Source of the DNA: Oscillospiraceae bacterium
GTDB lineage: Bacteria > Bacillota > Clostridia > Oscillospirales > Ruminococcaceae
Direction: 5' to 3'
Assembly (NCBI GenBank): GCA_017528675.1
Contig: JAFXOO010000363.1
Span: forward strand, 1 to 6,355
DNA: 6,355 bases
Under the pieces are notes generated by a model. That model saw nothing but the letters and a program-made list of their open reading frames with translations, did not search any database and was not told where the DNA came from. Both the position numbers and the translations under genes were made by a program. Numbering within the stretch: position 1 is the stretch's first letter; each line of letters opens with the position of its first letter. Positions 1 to 5,362 of this stretch are shown one piece after another.

Positions 1-2
1 CG

Positions 3-314
3 GCGAGCTATGACGCCATCCGGGCGAGCCATGAGCAGCTCAGGCTGACGGCAAGACGTGCGCAGCAGACCTTCGGCACGGGCTTTGTCAATGCCGGCTA
101 TCTGGCAGCATGTATCCGTGATAACTACGCCTATGAGCGCAAGGCATTTGCCGGGACCCGCTGCACCTATCTGCCGATCTTCGAGCCGGATGCCGCCGCT
201 ATGGGAGCGCTCGGCGATGCGATCCTGAAGATCAACCAGGCATCGGAGGGCTTCTTTGGCGCAAGGAATATCCGTGCGGCGACGGGGATGGAAAGTGATG
301 CGGAAACGGAGTGA
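3..314 (+). CDS. Phage portal protein, C-terminal fragment (SPP1 Gp6-like)
   Basis: The frame is open from the left edge and stops at TGA 312-314, giving the last 103 residues of a protein that begins outside the window. Recognisable pieces are a helical stretch SYDAIRASHEQLRLTARRAQ, then FGTGFVNAGYLAACIRD, then YLPIFEPDAA, then a stretch ending ILKINQASEGFFG. This series is the usual C-terminal signature of portal proteins in Firmicutes siphoviruses. The portal is the dodecameric ring at the capsid vertex through which DNA is packaged and ejected, and it docks TerL and the head-tail connector. The following genes run in the same direction with 5-nt spacing or overlaps, so this is the start of a late operon. 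The family call comes from recalled sequence patterns, not a search. The N-terminal part cannot be judged. Confidence 0.8.
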   Translation, partial: ASYDAIRASHEQLRLTARRAQQTFGTGFVNAGYLAACIRDNYAYERKAFAGTRCTYLPIFEPDAAAMGALGDAILKINQASEGFFGARNIRAATGMESDAETE

Positions 315-319
315 GATGT

Positions 320-511
320 ATGACCAACCGTGAAAAACTCGCCAACATGGCGATGTATGATATGCTGCTCACGATGGCAAAAAACTTTGATGGATGCATA
401 CTCGAAATCGTTACGGGAAAAGACGAAGATTGCAGAAAGCAGGATGGACAGGCAAGGGCCGACTGCAAATACTGCGTTTCTGTATGGCTCAATGAAGAGT
501 ATGATGAGTGA
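320..511 (+). CDS. Small phage protein, 63 aa, function unknown
   Basis: ATG 320 is preceded by GGAG (308-311) at a good distance. A GTG at 311 is also in frame but would lack an RBS, so 320 is preferred. The protein begins MTNREKLANMAMYDMLLTMA and carries three cysteines (CILE, DCRK, CKYC), the last two residues of CKYC spaced as C-x2-C. Its tail is acidic (LNEEYDE). It begins 5 nt after the portal stop and its end overlaps the next gene, so it belongs to the portal - minor head operon. Small Cys proteins between portal and minor head genes are common in clostridial prophages, but I know no proven function. The next gene also has a Cys cluster, so the two may act together or be distant paralogues. 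Confidence 0.65.
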   Translation: MTNREKLANMAMYDMLLTMAKNFDGCILEIVTGKDEDCRKQDGQARADCKYCVSVWLNEEYDE

Positions 512-677
512 CACCAAAGCCATCCGGGCGGCGGAGCTGCTCCGGCAGTACTGCGCAGAGCGTGGATGCTCAGAGTGCAAATTCCGGACGGGTTACGGAT
601 TTTGCAGGCTACAGGCAACCAAGAACCCAGAGAGCTGGCAGCTCGATGATCTGAGGGAGGACAATGCCGATGGATGA
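504..677 (+). CDS. Small Cys-rich phage protein, 57 aa
   Basis: The likely start is ATG 504 (MSDTKAIRAAELL), overlapping the stop of the preceding gene at 509-511. Upstream in-frame ATGs at 501 and 492 are possible, and the weak purine stretch AAGAG at 495-499 fits 504 best. The protein has four cysteines in the order YC, GC-SEC and FC, including a C-x2-C pair, so a small zinc-binding fold is plausible, although only one pair is close-set. The C-terminus is acidic (QLDDLREDNADG) and overlaps the start of the minor head gene, suggesting translational coupling. Function is unknown. Confidence 0.6.
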   Translation: MSDTKAIRAAELLRQYCAERGCSECKFRTGYGFCRLQATKNPESWQLDDLREDNADG

Positions 678-2040
678 GCAGACAAGGGCGCTGTATCAGC
701 AGCTGCTCGGGGAGCTGTACCGGCGCATGGCGGATGATCCGGAAATCCGGCGGGCGCTGCGGCGCATAGAAGAGGGCAAGGCGACTTTCCGGGACACGGC
801 GGTCTGGTCTGACCGGTCGGCGGAGCTGCTCGGGGATGTATTTTCAGAAGTGATCGCAGACATGCCCGCAGAAGCCCGTGAGAGCCTCTGTAAGGCGCTG
901 CTCCGTGAGCGGTATGATTCCACGTTCGACCTCTGCGGAGAGGTACAGGAGGCGCTGGACGAGCGTCTGGGCATATCCCTGAAGCCTGTCAAGCCGAAGT
1001 TCCCCGCCGAACGTGTGCAGCAGATCGCACACTCGCTCCTTGATCCGACTGTGGCAGCTGCCACCATCGAGCGGAGAGCCGGAGCCCCGGTGGCGACCGT
1101 CTCCAAGTCCTTCCACGATGACTACATCCGGGAGAATGCCAGTGCCCGCACCGATCTCGGCTTCAAGTGCTACCTCGACCGGATCGCAGCGCCCGGCTGC
1201 TGCAAGTGGTGCACGGGCGTGGCGGGGCGCTACGTCTACGGAGACCACCCGGACGACGTCTTCCACCGGCACGACAACTGCGCCTGCACCGTGACCTTCG
1301 AGAACGGACGGGAGCGGCAGGATGTCTGGTCGAAGCGGACATGGGATGCTCGTGATCCGGAGGAGGTCGAGAGACTGGCGAATGAGCCGGTGGTCAATTC
1401 GCAGGAGAGGGCTCGGGAGATCGAGGAAAATGTGGTTTCCGGGTTGACTTTGGCGGGGAAACGGAGTATAATTAAAGCAATAACTATTGATGATATTGTG
1501 TCTGCCGGGATTATTGATAAAGATCATCCAAGTGCAATTAAAGATGATGTTGCCAAGGCTATATTTGATACAATTTCTGCTGCCAAAAATGAAGGTGGAA
1601 AGTTTACTTTTGACGAAGTAAGAACTGTATCACTTCCTAAAAAAGAAGGCGAAGGAATAATCGTGTTTCAGACTAATGCTGTTGACAGATACGGTTATCC
1701 GCATGTTATTCTTGAAATCAATATTCTTGCTGTTGGAGATCTCGATGTTGAAGGCGTTGATGCATTATTTAGTCAAGCGAGAAATACAAAATGCAATTCG
1801 CTTGCTGATGGAATCATTCACGAAATTGGGCACGCAAAAACAATCTATGGACGAAACTTTGCTAATTATGAGCGTATTTCCGATGAGCTATCTACTGTTC
1901 ACATCGACGGTATTTCAAAGATTGCAAAGAAAGACGGTCTTGAACTGATTGCGGAAAGTGAAGTCATGCTGGCACATGGCGAAATTCTCCCGAAGGAAGT
2001 TATGGACATTTATAAGAAATACACCACAGGGGGCGGATAA
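670..2040 (+). CDS. Phage minor head protein with C-terminal HExxH zinc-protease-like domain
   Basis: The protein has 456 residues from ATG 670, which lies 9 nt after GGAGG (656-660). The in-frame ATG 664 is only 3 nt from it. Residues 1 to about 240 look like a minor head (head morphogenesis) protein of Firmicutes siphoviruses. The hallmark is a Cys/His block at residues about 177-206 (CCKWC, then VYGDHPDDVFHRHDN, then CAC) followed by ERQDVWSKRTW. In this family it is a virion protein acting next to the portal. From about residue 262 the DNA becomes AT-rich and the protein changes character. This distal part holds HEIGH at 384-388, then GLELIAESE at 423-431. HExxH binds zinc, and E429 in LIAE is the likely third ligand, making it a gluzincin-like metallopeptidase. 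A fusion of virion protein and enzymatic tail resembles other phage head proteins that carry toxin or effector domains. Peptidase activity and target are inferred. The fusion is in frame with no stop. Confidence 0.85.
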   Translation: MDEQTRALYQQLLGELYRRMADDPEIRRALRRIEEGKATFRDTAVWSDRSAELLGDVFSEVIADMPAEARESLCKALLRERYDSTFDLCGEVQEALDERLGISLKPVKPKFPAERVQQIAHSLLDPTVAAATIERRAGAPVATVSKSFHDDYIRENASARTDLGFKCYLDRIAAPGCCKWCTGVAGRYVYGDHPDDVFHRHDNCACTVTFENGRERQDVWSKRTWDARDPEEVERLANEPVVNSQERAREIEENVVSGLTLAGKRSIIKAITIDDIVSAGIIDKDHPSAIKDDVAKAIFDTISAAKNEGGKFTFDEVRTVSLPKKEGEGIIVFQTNAVDRYGYPHVILEINILAVGDLDVEGVDALFSQARNTKCNSLADGIIHEIGHAKTIYGRNFANYERISDELSTVHIDGISKIAKKDGLELIAESEVMLAHGEILPKEVMDIYKKYTTGGG

Positions 2041-2240
2041 TATGGTACCGGTTGTATTTTTTGATTGCGCAATGTGCAAAAATCGAAAAAAGAATGGAAG
2101 CGTGTTGTATTGTGATGCTTTCCCGGATGGAATACCGAAAGACATTCTTGAAGGGAAAGAACACCCGCATAATTGGGACGAATGCAGACATGGCGTCAAA
2201 TTTGAAGATGTGCGTCGTCCTGAATTGCGTTATTATGCTG
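1445..2240 (+). other. AT-rich cassette: zincin domain plus small downstream gene
   Basis: Base composition changes sharply near base 1450, from codons ending mostly in G or C (residues 1 to about 260 of the head protein) to codons rich in A and T. It stays AT-rich through the end of the head gene and the whole 71-aa gene after it. The changeover lies inside one open reading frame, just after the ERAREIEENVVSG segment. This is the expected mark of a C-terminal domain and its companion gene exchanged as a unit. No repeats or recombinase sites were found at the edges. The boundaries are approximate because they were judged by eye. Confidence 0.6.
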
Positions 2241-2257
2241 ACGAACCCGCCCAATGA
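2042..2257 (+). CDS. Small Cys-containing protein, 71 aa; possible partner of the zincin domain
   Basis: ATG 2042 starts one base after the head-protein stop, behind AGGGGGCGG (2028-2036). The protein begins MVPVVFFDCAMCKNRKKNG. It has C-x2-C (C9, C12), then YC-DAFPDGIPKDILEGKEHP, then DECRHGVKFED. The run of a Cys followed by DAFPDGIP-IL-G, then H and G-(I/V)-FE is a pattern I recall from short uncharacterised bacterial proteins of about 60-70 residues. Four cysteines could bind a metal. It shares the AT-rich composition of the upstream zincin domain and sits where an immunity or chaperone gene would sit after a toxin domain. That role is inference from position alone; a general conserved hypothetical protein is equally possible. 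Confidence 0.7.
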   Translation: MVPVVFFDCAMCKNRKKNGSVLYCDAFPDGIPKDILEGKEHPHNWDECRHGVKFEDVRRPELRYYADEPAQ

Positions 2258-2268
2258 CGGACGGGTTT
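2243..2268 (+). terminator. Weak hairpin at end of the 71-aa gene
   Basis: AACCCGCCC (2244-2252) can pair with GGACGGGTT (2259-2267) with one mismatch around a 6-base loop. It spans the stop codon of the upstream gene. Only three T residues follow, so termination would be inefficient at best. It may instead slow the ribosome or protect the 3' end. Confidence 0.3.
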
Positions 2269-2321
2269 CGCCATACAGAACCCCCCCGCACTGGGAGTAG
2301 TGCAGGGAGTGAGGTGAGAAT

Positions 2322-2513
2322 ATGGATCGAATAAGCTCATATGCACAGGAGCTACAGCAAGCAAAAGAGCGGAAAGAAATGTGGGATGCTGTTGCTGGGC
2401 AGATTTATGATCTTCTGAAAGAGAACTCCGTCAGTTTTGCGGACAGCATTCAAATTCTGGCCGCCACAGAAAGGCTTGTCAAAGGTGCGATGGGGAATGC
2501 ACTGCTGCCTTAA
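2322..2513 (+). CDS. Small phage protein, 63 aa, function unknown
   Basis: ATG 2322 follows a strong RBS (GAGGTGAG, 2311-2318). The protein starts MDRISSYAQELQQAKERKEM and continues with a hydrophobic helical pattern around IYDLLKENSVSFADSIQILA. It looks all-helical, soluble and without cysteines. Short proteins of this type, with a charged first helix then a DLL---VSF-DS--IL core, occur among accessory genes of clostridial phages and mobile elements, but I know no function. It is the last rightward gene of the head cluster. Its TAA stop overlaps the stop of the leftward gene behind it. Confidence 0.65.
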   Translation: MDRISSYAQELQQAKERKEMWDAVAGQIYDLLKENSVSFADSIQILAATERLVKGAMGNALLP

Positions 2514-2701
2514 AACGGCTCTTCATGATGGAAATAGATCTGCATTGCTCTGATGTAATTCTGGTCGTAAAACTCAAATAATTTGTTGATTTCGATCACA
2601 GTCTCGTCTCCATTTTGCGATGTGAACTGCTGTTTATTCAGTTGAAAATATATTTCCATCATCTTTAGTGCGAAATCATGCGCACGCTGCTCATCTGTCA
2701 T
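2510..2701 (-). CDS. Small hypothetical protein, 63 aa, leftward
   Basis: Read on the minus strand from ATG 2701-2699, behind GGGGGTGAT. An upstream in-frame start at 2764 would lie in the promoter and is rejected. The protein starts MTDEQRAHDFALKMMEIYFQ and ends YIRAMQIYFHHEEPF. It is helical, acidic and rich in aromatics, with no cysteine. Proteins beginning T-E-E/D-(K/R)AH-FAL are common small accessory genes in Gram-positive phages; no function is known to me. It has its own promoter (2736-2764) and ends tail-to-tail with the preceding rightward gene, sharing the four bases TTAA at 2510-2513. It runs against the late genes, which marks it as an insertion expressed on its own. Confidence 0.7.
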   Translation of the reverse strand: MTDEQRAHDFALKMMEIYFQLNKQQFTSQNGDETVIEINKLFEFYDQNYIRAMQIYFHHEEPF

Positions 2702-2735
2702 GTTATCACCCCCATCCTCTCCCATGGATAATTTC

Positions 2736-2764
2736 ATGATAGCATGCATAATCGAAAAAGTCAA
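2736..2764 (-). promoter_or_regulatory. SigA-type promoter for the leftward 63-aa gene
   Basis: On the minus strand the -35 is TTGACT (2764-2759), the spacer is 17 bases, and the -10 is TATCAT (2741-2736) with TG one base upstream (extended -10). Transcription would start about 30 bases before the ATG at 2701. It lies 16 bases from the opposing toxin-antitoxin promoter. Confidence 0.65.
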
Positions 2765-2769
2765 TTTCC

Positions 2770-2806
2770 TATGTTACTTCTTGACATCGCCCTGAAAGTA
2801 TGTTAC
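2770..2806 (+). repeat. Direct repeat TATGTTAC around the toxin-antitoxin promoter
   Basis: TATGTTAC occurs at 2770-2777 and at 2799-2806, 29 bases apart. The first copy lies just upstream of the -35, and the second overlaps the extended -10. ATGTTAC also occurs in another promoter spacer at 5368-5374. These could be operator half-sites for the antitoxin or the HTH regulator; an 8-base match in promoter DNA can also arise by chance. Confidence 0.35.
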
Positions 2807-2809
2807 AAT
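2781..2809 (+). promoter_or_regulatory. SigA-type promoter for the toxin-antitoxin operon
   Basis: The -35 is TTGACA (2781-2786), the spacer is exactly 17 bases, and the -10 is TACAAT (2804-2809) with an extended -10 TGT. The start would fall near 2816, about 17 bases before the toxin ATG. This is close to consensus, so strong expression is expected unless repressed. Confidence 0.8.
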
Positions 2810-2832
2810 AGGCTTAGGGAGAGTGATGGAGC

Positions 2833-3093
2833 ATGAAGATCCGCTACAGTAAAAAAGCACTGAAATTCCTCGCAAAGCAAGAGAAAAGCACCGTGGAGCG
2901 GATCAAGGCTGCCGTGCAGCGGCTAACCTTGCAGCCACCGGTTGGAGATATCAAGGATATGCAGGGCTTTGACGACGGCCGCAAGCGGTTGCGTGTCGGT
3001 TCATTTCGCATCATTTTCAACTACACATCTGAAGGCGAGGTCGAGATCCTTCTGGTCATGGAGATCGGCAATCGTGGAGATATCTACAAGTAA
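2833..3093 (+). CDS. Type II toxin, RelE/ParE superfamily
   Basis: 86 residues from ATG 2833, with AGGGAG (2816-2821) as the better spaced RBS. The family pattern is clear. It has an N-terminal strand MKIRYSKKALKFLAKQEK, a basic helix, LTLQPPVGDIKDMQG, then KRLRVGSFRIIFNY, and a C-terminal IGNRGDIYK. The R-LRVG-(F/Y)RI-F core and the terminal RGDIYK are typical of RelE-like mRNA interferases, which cut mRNA on the ribosome when the antitoxin is lost. The length is normal and no expected segment is missing. It is the first gene of a two-gene operon with its own promoter and terminator. Toxin-first order is less common than antitoxin-first but well known in this superfamily. Whether it is RelE-type (RNase) or ParE-type (gyrase) cannot be settled here; RelE-type is more likely. 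Confidence 0.88.
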   Translation: MKIRYSKKALKFLAKQEKSTVERIKAAVQRLTLQPPVGDIKDMQGFDDGRKRLRVGSFRIIFNYTSEGEVEILLVMEIGNRGDIYK

Positions 3094-3108
3094 CAGGAGG
3101 TGTTCGGA

Positions 3109-3330
3109 ATGTCTGCACAGGTTAAGGAAATCATGGAAATGCTGAATGCATTGCCTGAACAGGAGCAAAATCTTGCTCTGGAACTCGTGAAACGTATTGT
3201 ACTTGCGTGGGATCCGGATTATACCAAGCTCACGCCGCCGGAGGCTGCTGCGCTCAAGGAAGCAGAGCAGAGCGGCTATGTGGATGAGGATGAGATCGAC
3301 TGGGATCATCTTGATAAATATGCTTCCTGA
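3109..3330 (+). CDS. Cognate antitoxin of the RelE/ParE-type toxin
   Basis: 73 residues from ATG 3109, placed 6 bases after a near-perfect AGGAGGTG (3095-3102). A GTG at 3100 is in frame but lies inside the RBS. It begins 15 bases after the toxin stop. The N-terminal half is helical (VKEIMEMLNALPEQEQNLAL), followed by IVLAWDPDYTKLTP and an acidic tail (SGYVDEDEIDWDHLDKYAS). The AWDPD-TKLTP-EA block with an acidic tail matches antitoxins I recall paired with RGDIYK-type toxins in clostridia. Such tails wrap and block the toxin. No obvious HTH or ribbon-helix-helix DNA-binding motif stands out, so autoregulation would depend on the N-terminal half. A stronger RBS than the toxin's would favour antitoxin excess. 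Confidence 0.8.
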   Translation: MSAQVKEIMEMLNALPEQEQNLALELVKRIVLAWDPDYTKLTPPEAAALKEAEQSGYVDEDEIDWDHLDKYAS

Positions 3331-3352
3331 GCTACAAAATCAATATCTGCTG

Positions 3353-3385
3353 AACCGTTCCGGGCAACCGGGGCGGTTTTCTTAT
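3353..3385 (+). terminator. Rho-independent terminator after the toxin-antitoxin operon
   Basis: An 11-bp stem pairs 3353-3363 (AACCGTTCCGG) with 3368-3378 (CCGGGGCGGTT), using two G-U pairs, around a GCAA tetraloop, followed by TTTTCTT. It closes the accessory unit just before the RBS of the HNH gene. Confidence 0.8.
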
Positions 3386-3404
3386 ACCCGAAAGGAGGAA
3401 CACC

Positions 3405-3770
3405 ATGCCGAACGCAGCCAGAGCACGCCCCAAGCCCGCCAACCTGCGACCCGACCACAACGGGACGCAGCGTGCGCAGTTTGAATCCAACAAGAAGAAA
3501 ATCTATGCATCACAGCGTGTCTGCGGGATCTGCGGGCAGGCTGTTGATTTTTCCCTGAAATTCCCGCATCCGCTCTCCCCCTGCATCGACCATATCATTC
3601 CGGTGAGCAAGGGCGGGCATCCGTCTGACCTCGGCAATCTACAGCTTGCGCACATGTGCTGCAACCGGCAGAAATCCGACAAGCTCGTGCAGAAGGTCGA
3701 ATTCGTGCAGCAGAAGGACATCATCAGCAACCGGGAGCTGCCGCAATCTTTTGACTGGAAGAATCTCTGA
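3405..3770 (+). CDS. Phage HNH endonuclease
   Basis: 121 residues from ATG 3405, behind AAAGGAGG (3391-3398). The HNH fold is complete. It has C40-x2-C43 (VCGICGQ), then C60-IDHIIPVSKGG (catalytic D62-H63), N78 in LGNLQLAH, H83, then C85-C86-N87-RQKSDK. The two Cys pairs hold the structural zinc and H63 acts as the general base. The N-terminal 30 residues are basic (ARARPKPANLRPDHNG), likely DNA-binding. Small HNH proteins encoded beside terminase genes assist cutting of phage DNA during packaging in cos-type phages. It overlaps the TerL start by one base, so translation is coupled. No terminase small subunit lies between them, which is less usual. A free-standing homing nuclease is the alternative, but position and size favour the packaging role. 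Confidence 0.9.
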   Translation: MPNAARARPKPANLRPDHNGTQRAQFESNKKKIYASQRVCGICGQAVDFSLKFPHPLSPCIDHIIPVSKGGHPSDLGNLQLAHMCCNRQKSDKLVQKVEFVQQKDIISNRELPQSFDWKNL

Positions 3771-4528
3771 TGGAGGATAAGCGAACCGGCAGGCAGACAC
3801 CGACGCTCTCGCTCGTGCTGCCGTATACGGAATCCCTCGGCAGCGAGGCGGTCGAGCTCTACAACCGCAGCGGCCGCACGGCGCAGGACTGGCAGGCGCT
3901 CATGATGGAGGACATCATGGCGGTCAATCCGGACGGGCTCTGGACGCACATGAAGTTCGGCTGGAGCATCCCACGCCGGAACGGAAAGTCAGAGCTGCTC
4001 ATCATGCGCAGCATCTGGGCGCTCATGCACGGCGAACGGGTGCTCTACACGGCGCATCGTGTCACGACCTCGCACAACGCCTGGGAGAAAATCCTCTCGT
4101 TGCTCGGTAAGATGGGCTATCAGGATGATGTGGACTACAACAGCTACAGCACACGGGGCTGCGAGCGCATTGACGATCTGCACGGTGAAGGGCTTATCAA
4201 TTTCCGCACCCGGTCAAGCAAATCCGGCCTCGGTGAAGGCTACGACCTGCTCGTCATCGACGAAGCACAGGAGTACACCACCGACCAGGAAAGCGCCCTG
4301 AAATACGTCGTCACCGACAGCCGGAACCCGCAGACGCTGATGTGCGGGACGCCGCCGACGGTCGTTTCCTCCGGCGATGTGTTCCTGAAATACAGGCGGG
4401 ATACCCTGACCGGCAAGGAAGAGGATGCAGGCTGGGCTTCCGGTGAGGACTATGCGCTGGCCGTGAAATCCGTGATCGTGCAGGCGGTCTGCCGGGGACT
4501 GGGTGAAGTTCTCGGAGATGCTCCATGA
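3770..4528 (+). CDS. terL: Terminase large subunit, ATPase half only (truncated)
   Basis: ATG 3770 overlaps the HNH stop (TGATG). 252 residues against roughly 500-570 for the family. The packaging ATPase is present. It has the adenine-binding region around WQALMMEDIM, Walker A SIPRRNGKSE at 66-75, Walker B DLLVIDEA at 159-166 with E165 as catalytic glutamate, and a coupling motif CGTPP at 192-196. Family-like sequence continues through KEEDAGW (about residue 222, base 4437). After that the sequence no longer resembles TerL, and the frame ends at 4528. The whole nuclease domain is missing, so it could not package DNA by itself. A nuclease half of TerL lies on the opposite strand at the right edge. 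The tail from about residue 226 (DYALAVKSVIVQAVCR) resembles the start of the next gene, Gp15. The break is therefore a fusion point, not just a nonsense mutation. Confidence 0.85.
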   Translation: MEDKRTGRQTPTLSLVLPYTESLGSEAVELYNRSGRTAQDWQALMMEDIMAVNPDGLWTHMKFGWSIPRRNGKSELLIMRSIWALMHGERVLYTAHRVTTSHNAWEKILSLLGKMGYQDDVDYNSYSTRGCERIDDLHGEGLINFRTRSSKSGLGEGYDLLVIDEAQEYTTDQESALKYVVTDSRNPQTLMCGTPPTVVSSGDVFLKYRRDTLTGKEEDAGWASGEDYALAVKSVIVQAVCRGLGEVLGDAP

Positions 4529-4934
4529 CAGGGAGACAGACAGTGCCGAGAAGGCAGTCATGATGGCGTGGTGGGTCGATGGACAGCCGGAGATCACGGA
4601 GAAGCTTGTGCAGGCGGTGCTGGATTTCTACAAAGCCGCAGCGCTCTTTCCTGCGCCGGATCCGGCATTTGTGATAGCGGATTTCCGGCGGTATTATGGC
4701 ATCGACCTGATGACGATGGATTTCCTGCACTGGTGGGAGTTCCTGAGCCTGTTCCGGGCGCACCCGGAGGATTCCGGCTGCATGAAGCGCATCGGGTACC
4801 GTTCCTGCGACCTCTCGAAGATCAAAAACCGTGCAGAGCGTGACCGCATCCGGAAGATCCAGGAGAGCATTGCGCTGTCCTGGGAGCCGGAGGAGGATTT
4901 CGGAGATGCGCTGTGGCAGAGCATGGGGCTGTGA
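4503..4934 (+). CDS. Phage Gp15-family tail protein, N-terminus disrupted
   Basis: The open frame allows GTG 4503 or ATG 4518, but neither has a spaced RBS, which suggests an interior position. The 143 residues carry family hallmarks: YYGIDLMTMDFLHWWEFLSL, then EDSGCMKRIGYRSCDLSKIK, then NRAERDRIRKIQ. Gp15-type proteins normally have about 170-190 residues, start with a short strand region before a (D/R)-W-(I/V)-(K/R)-F segment, and are encoded just before the tape measure. They are thought to act as tail assembly chaperones. Here DWVKFSEM is in frame, but the preceding segment (YALAVKSVIVQAVCR) is in the frame of the TerL piece. One extra G in the run 4494-4497 would explain this. The tape measure start follows 960 bases later, beyond an inserted unit. 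Confidence 0.82.
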   Translation: MKFSEMLHDRETDSAEKAVMMAWWVDGQPEITEKLVQAVLDFYKAAALFPAPDPAFVIADFRRYYGIDLMTMDFLHWWEFLSLFRAHPEDSGCMKRIGYRSCDLSKIKNRAERDRIRKIQESIALSWEPEEDFGDALWQSMGL

Positions 4935-4963
4935 AAAGCCCCCTGCACACGGCAGAGGGCTTT
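4935..4963. terminator. Bidirectional terminator between Gp15 and the HTH gene
   Basis: AAAGCCC-C-CTGC (4935-4946) pairs with GCAG-A-GGGCTTT (4952-4963) with one internal mismatch and a 5-base loop. On the minus strand the stem ends in TTTT; on the plus strand in TTTCT. It sits between two convergent genes and can end both transcripts. Confidence 0.75.
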
Positions 4964-4967
4964 CTGG

Positions 4968-5165
4968 CTATTCTGTTTTGTCCGGATCGTCCCGGCAGAG
5001 CGCATCGAGCGTCACGCCGAGCGCATCGGCGAGCTTGATGGCGGTTTTGACGGAGCATGTGTTGCGTGCAATCGCCTGCTCAACAGTGCGCTTGGGCAGC
5101 TCCGCAGCATCTGCAAGTTGCTGGATGGTCATTCCCTTTTCTTTGCGATAGTACTGAATGTTCAT
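4968..5165 (-). CDS. XRE/Cro-family HTH regulator, 65 aa
   Basis: ATG at 5165 on the minus strand follows AGGAGGCG at a good distance. The protein is a minimal Cro/C1-type HTH: MNIQYYRKEKGMTIQQLADA, then AELPKRTVEQAIA, then VKTAIKLADALGVTLDALC. T13-IQQLADAA is helix 2 and L28-PKRTVEQ the recognition helix. KLADALGVTLDAL is the typical closing helix of the family. The length covers the DNA-binding fold and no extra domain. It is the last gene of a leftward operon (5433-5555, then 5177-5344, then this gene), with a terminator just after it. It likely represses phage or accessory promoters; its target cannot be read directly. It is not arranged as a classic lysogeny switch, because no divergent cro-type gene is present. 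Confidence 0.88.
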   Translation of the reverse strand: MNIQYYRKEKGMTIQQLADAAELPKRTVEQAIARNTCSVKTAIKLADALGVTLDALCRDDPDKTE

Positions 5166-5176
5166 CGGATCGCCTC

Positions 5177-5344
5177 CTAAAAAAGATCGCTTTCGAGGAT
5201 ATATGCCCGCACATCGTCGATCGTGGCACAGTCACTCTTCGGCAGTTTGTAGCATACGGCCAGTTTCCCCGATACGCTTTCAATCTTCCAGAAAGCGCCT
5301 TGATCTGAAATGGTGTAGATGCTTCCGTTTTTCTCAACATTCAT
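5177..5344 (-). CDS. Small protein, 55 aa, middle gene of the leftward operon
   Basis: Read on the minus strand from ATG 5344 to TAG 5179-5177, with AAGGGG upstream as RBS. It starts MNVEKNGSIYTISDQGAFWK, continues through KLAVCYKLPKSDCATIDDVR and ends AYILESDLF. The pattern suggests a small beta-rich domain followed by a helix with an acidic end, and two cysteines. Its stop is just before the RBS of the HTH gene, so the two are probably co-translated. I do not recognise a family. Being encoded with an HTH gene, it could be a regulator partner, a small toxin or anti-repressor; none of these is shown by sequence. Confidence 0.6.
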   Translation of the reverse strand: MNVEKNGSIYTISDQGAFWKIESVSGKLAVCYKLPKSDCATIDDVRAYILESDLF

Positions 5345-5362
5345 AGATATTCCCCTTTCTGC

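Noticed and set aside
844..1527. 227-codon leftward open frame opposite the minor head gene
   Set aside because: It is a shadow of GC-rich coding DNA. The plus-strand protein has clear family motifs, while this frame is rich in repeated Val/Arg/Pro and has no RBS.
2288..2303. Hairpin GCACT/AGTGC upstream of the gene at 2322 as an RBS-masking switch
   Set aside because: Only five base pairs, and it does not cover the RBS at 2311-2318.
3503..3949. 148-codon leftward frame opposite HNH and TerL
   Set aside because: Both plus-strand genes have complete catalytic motifs; the reverse frame has no family features or RBS.
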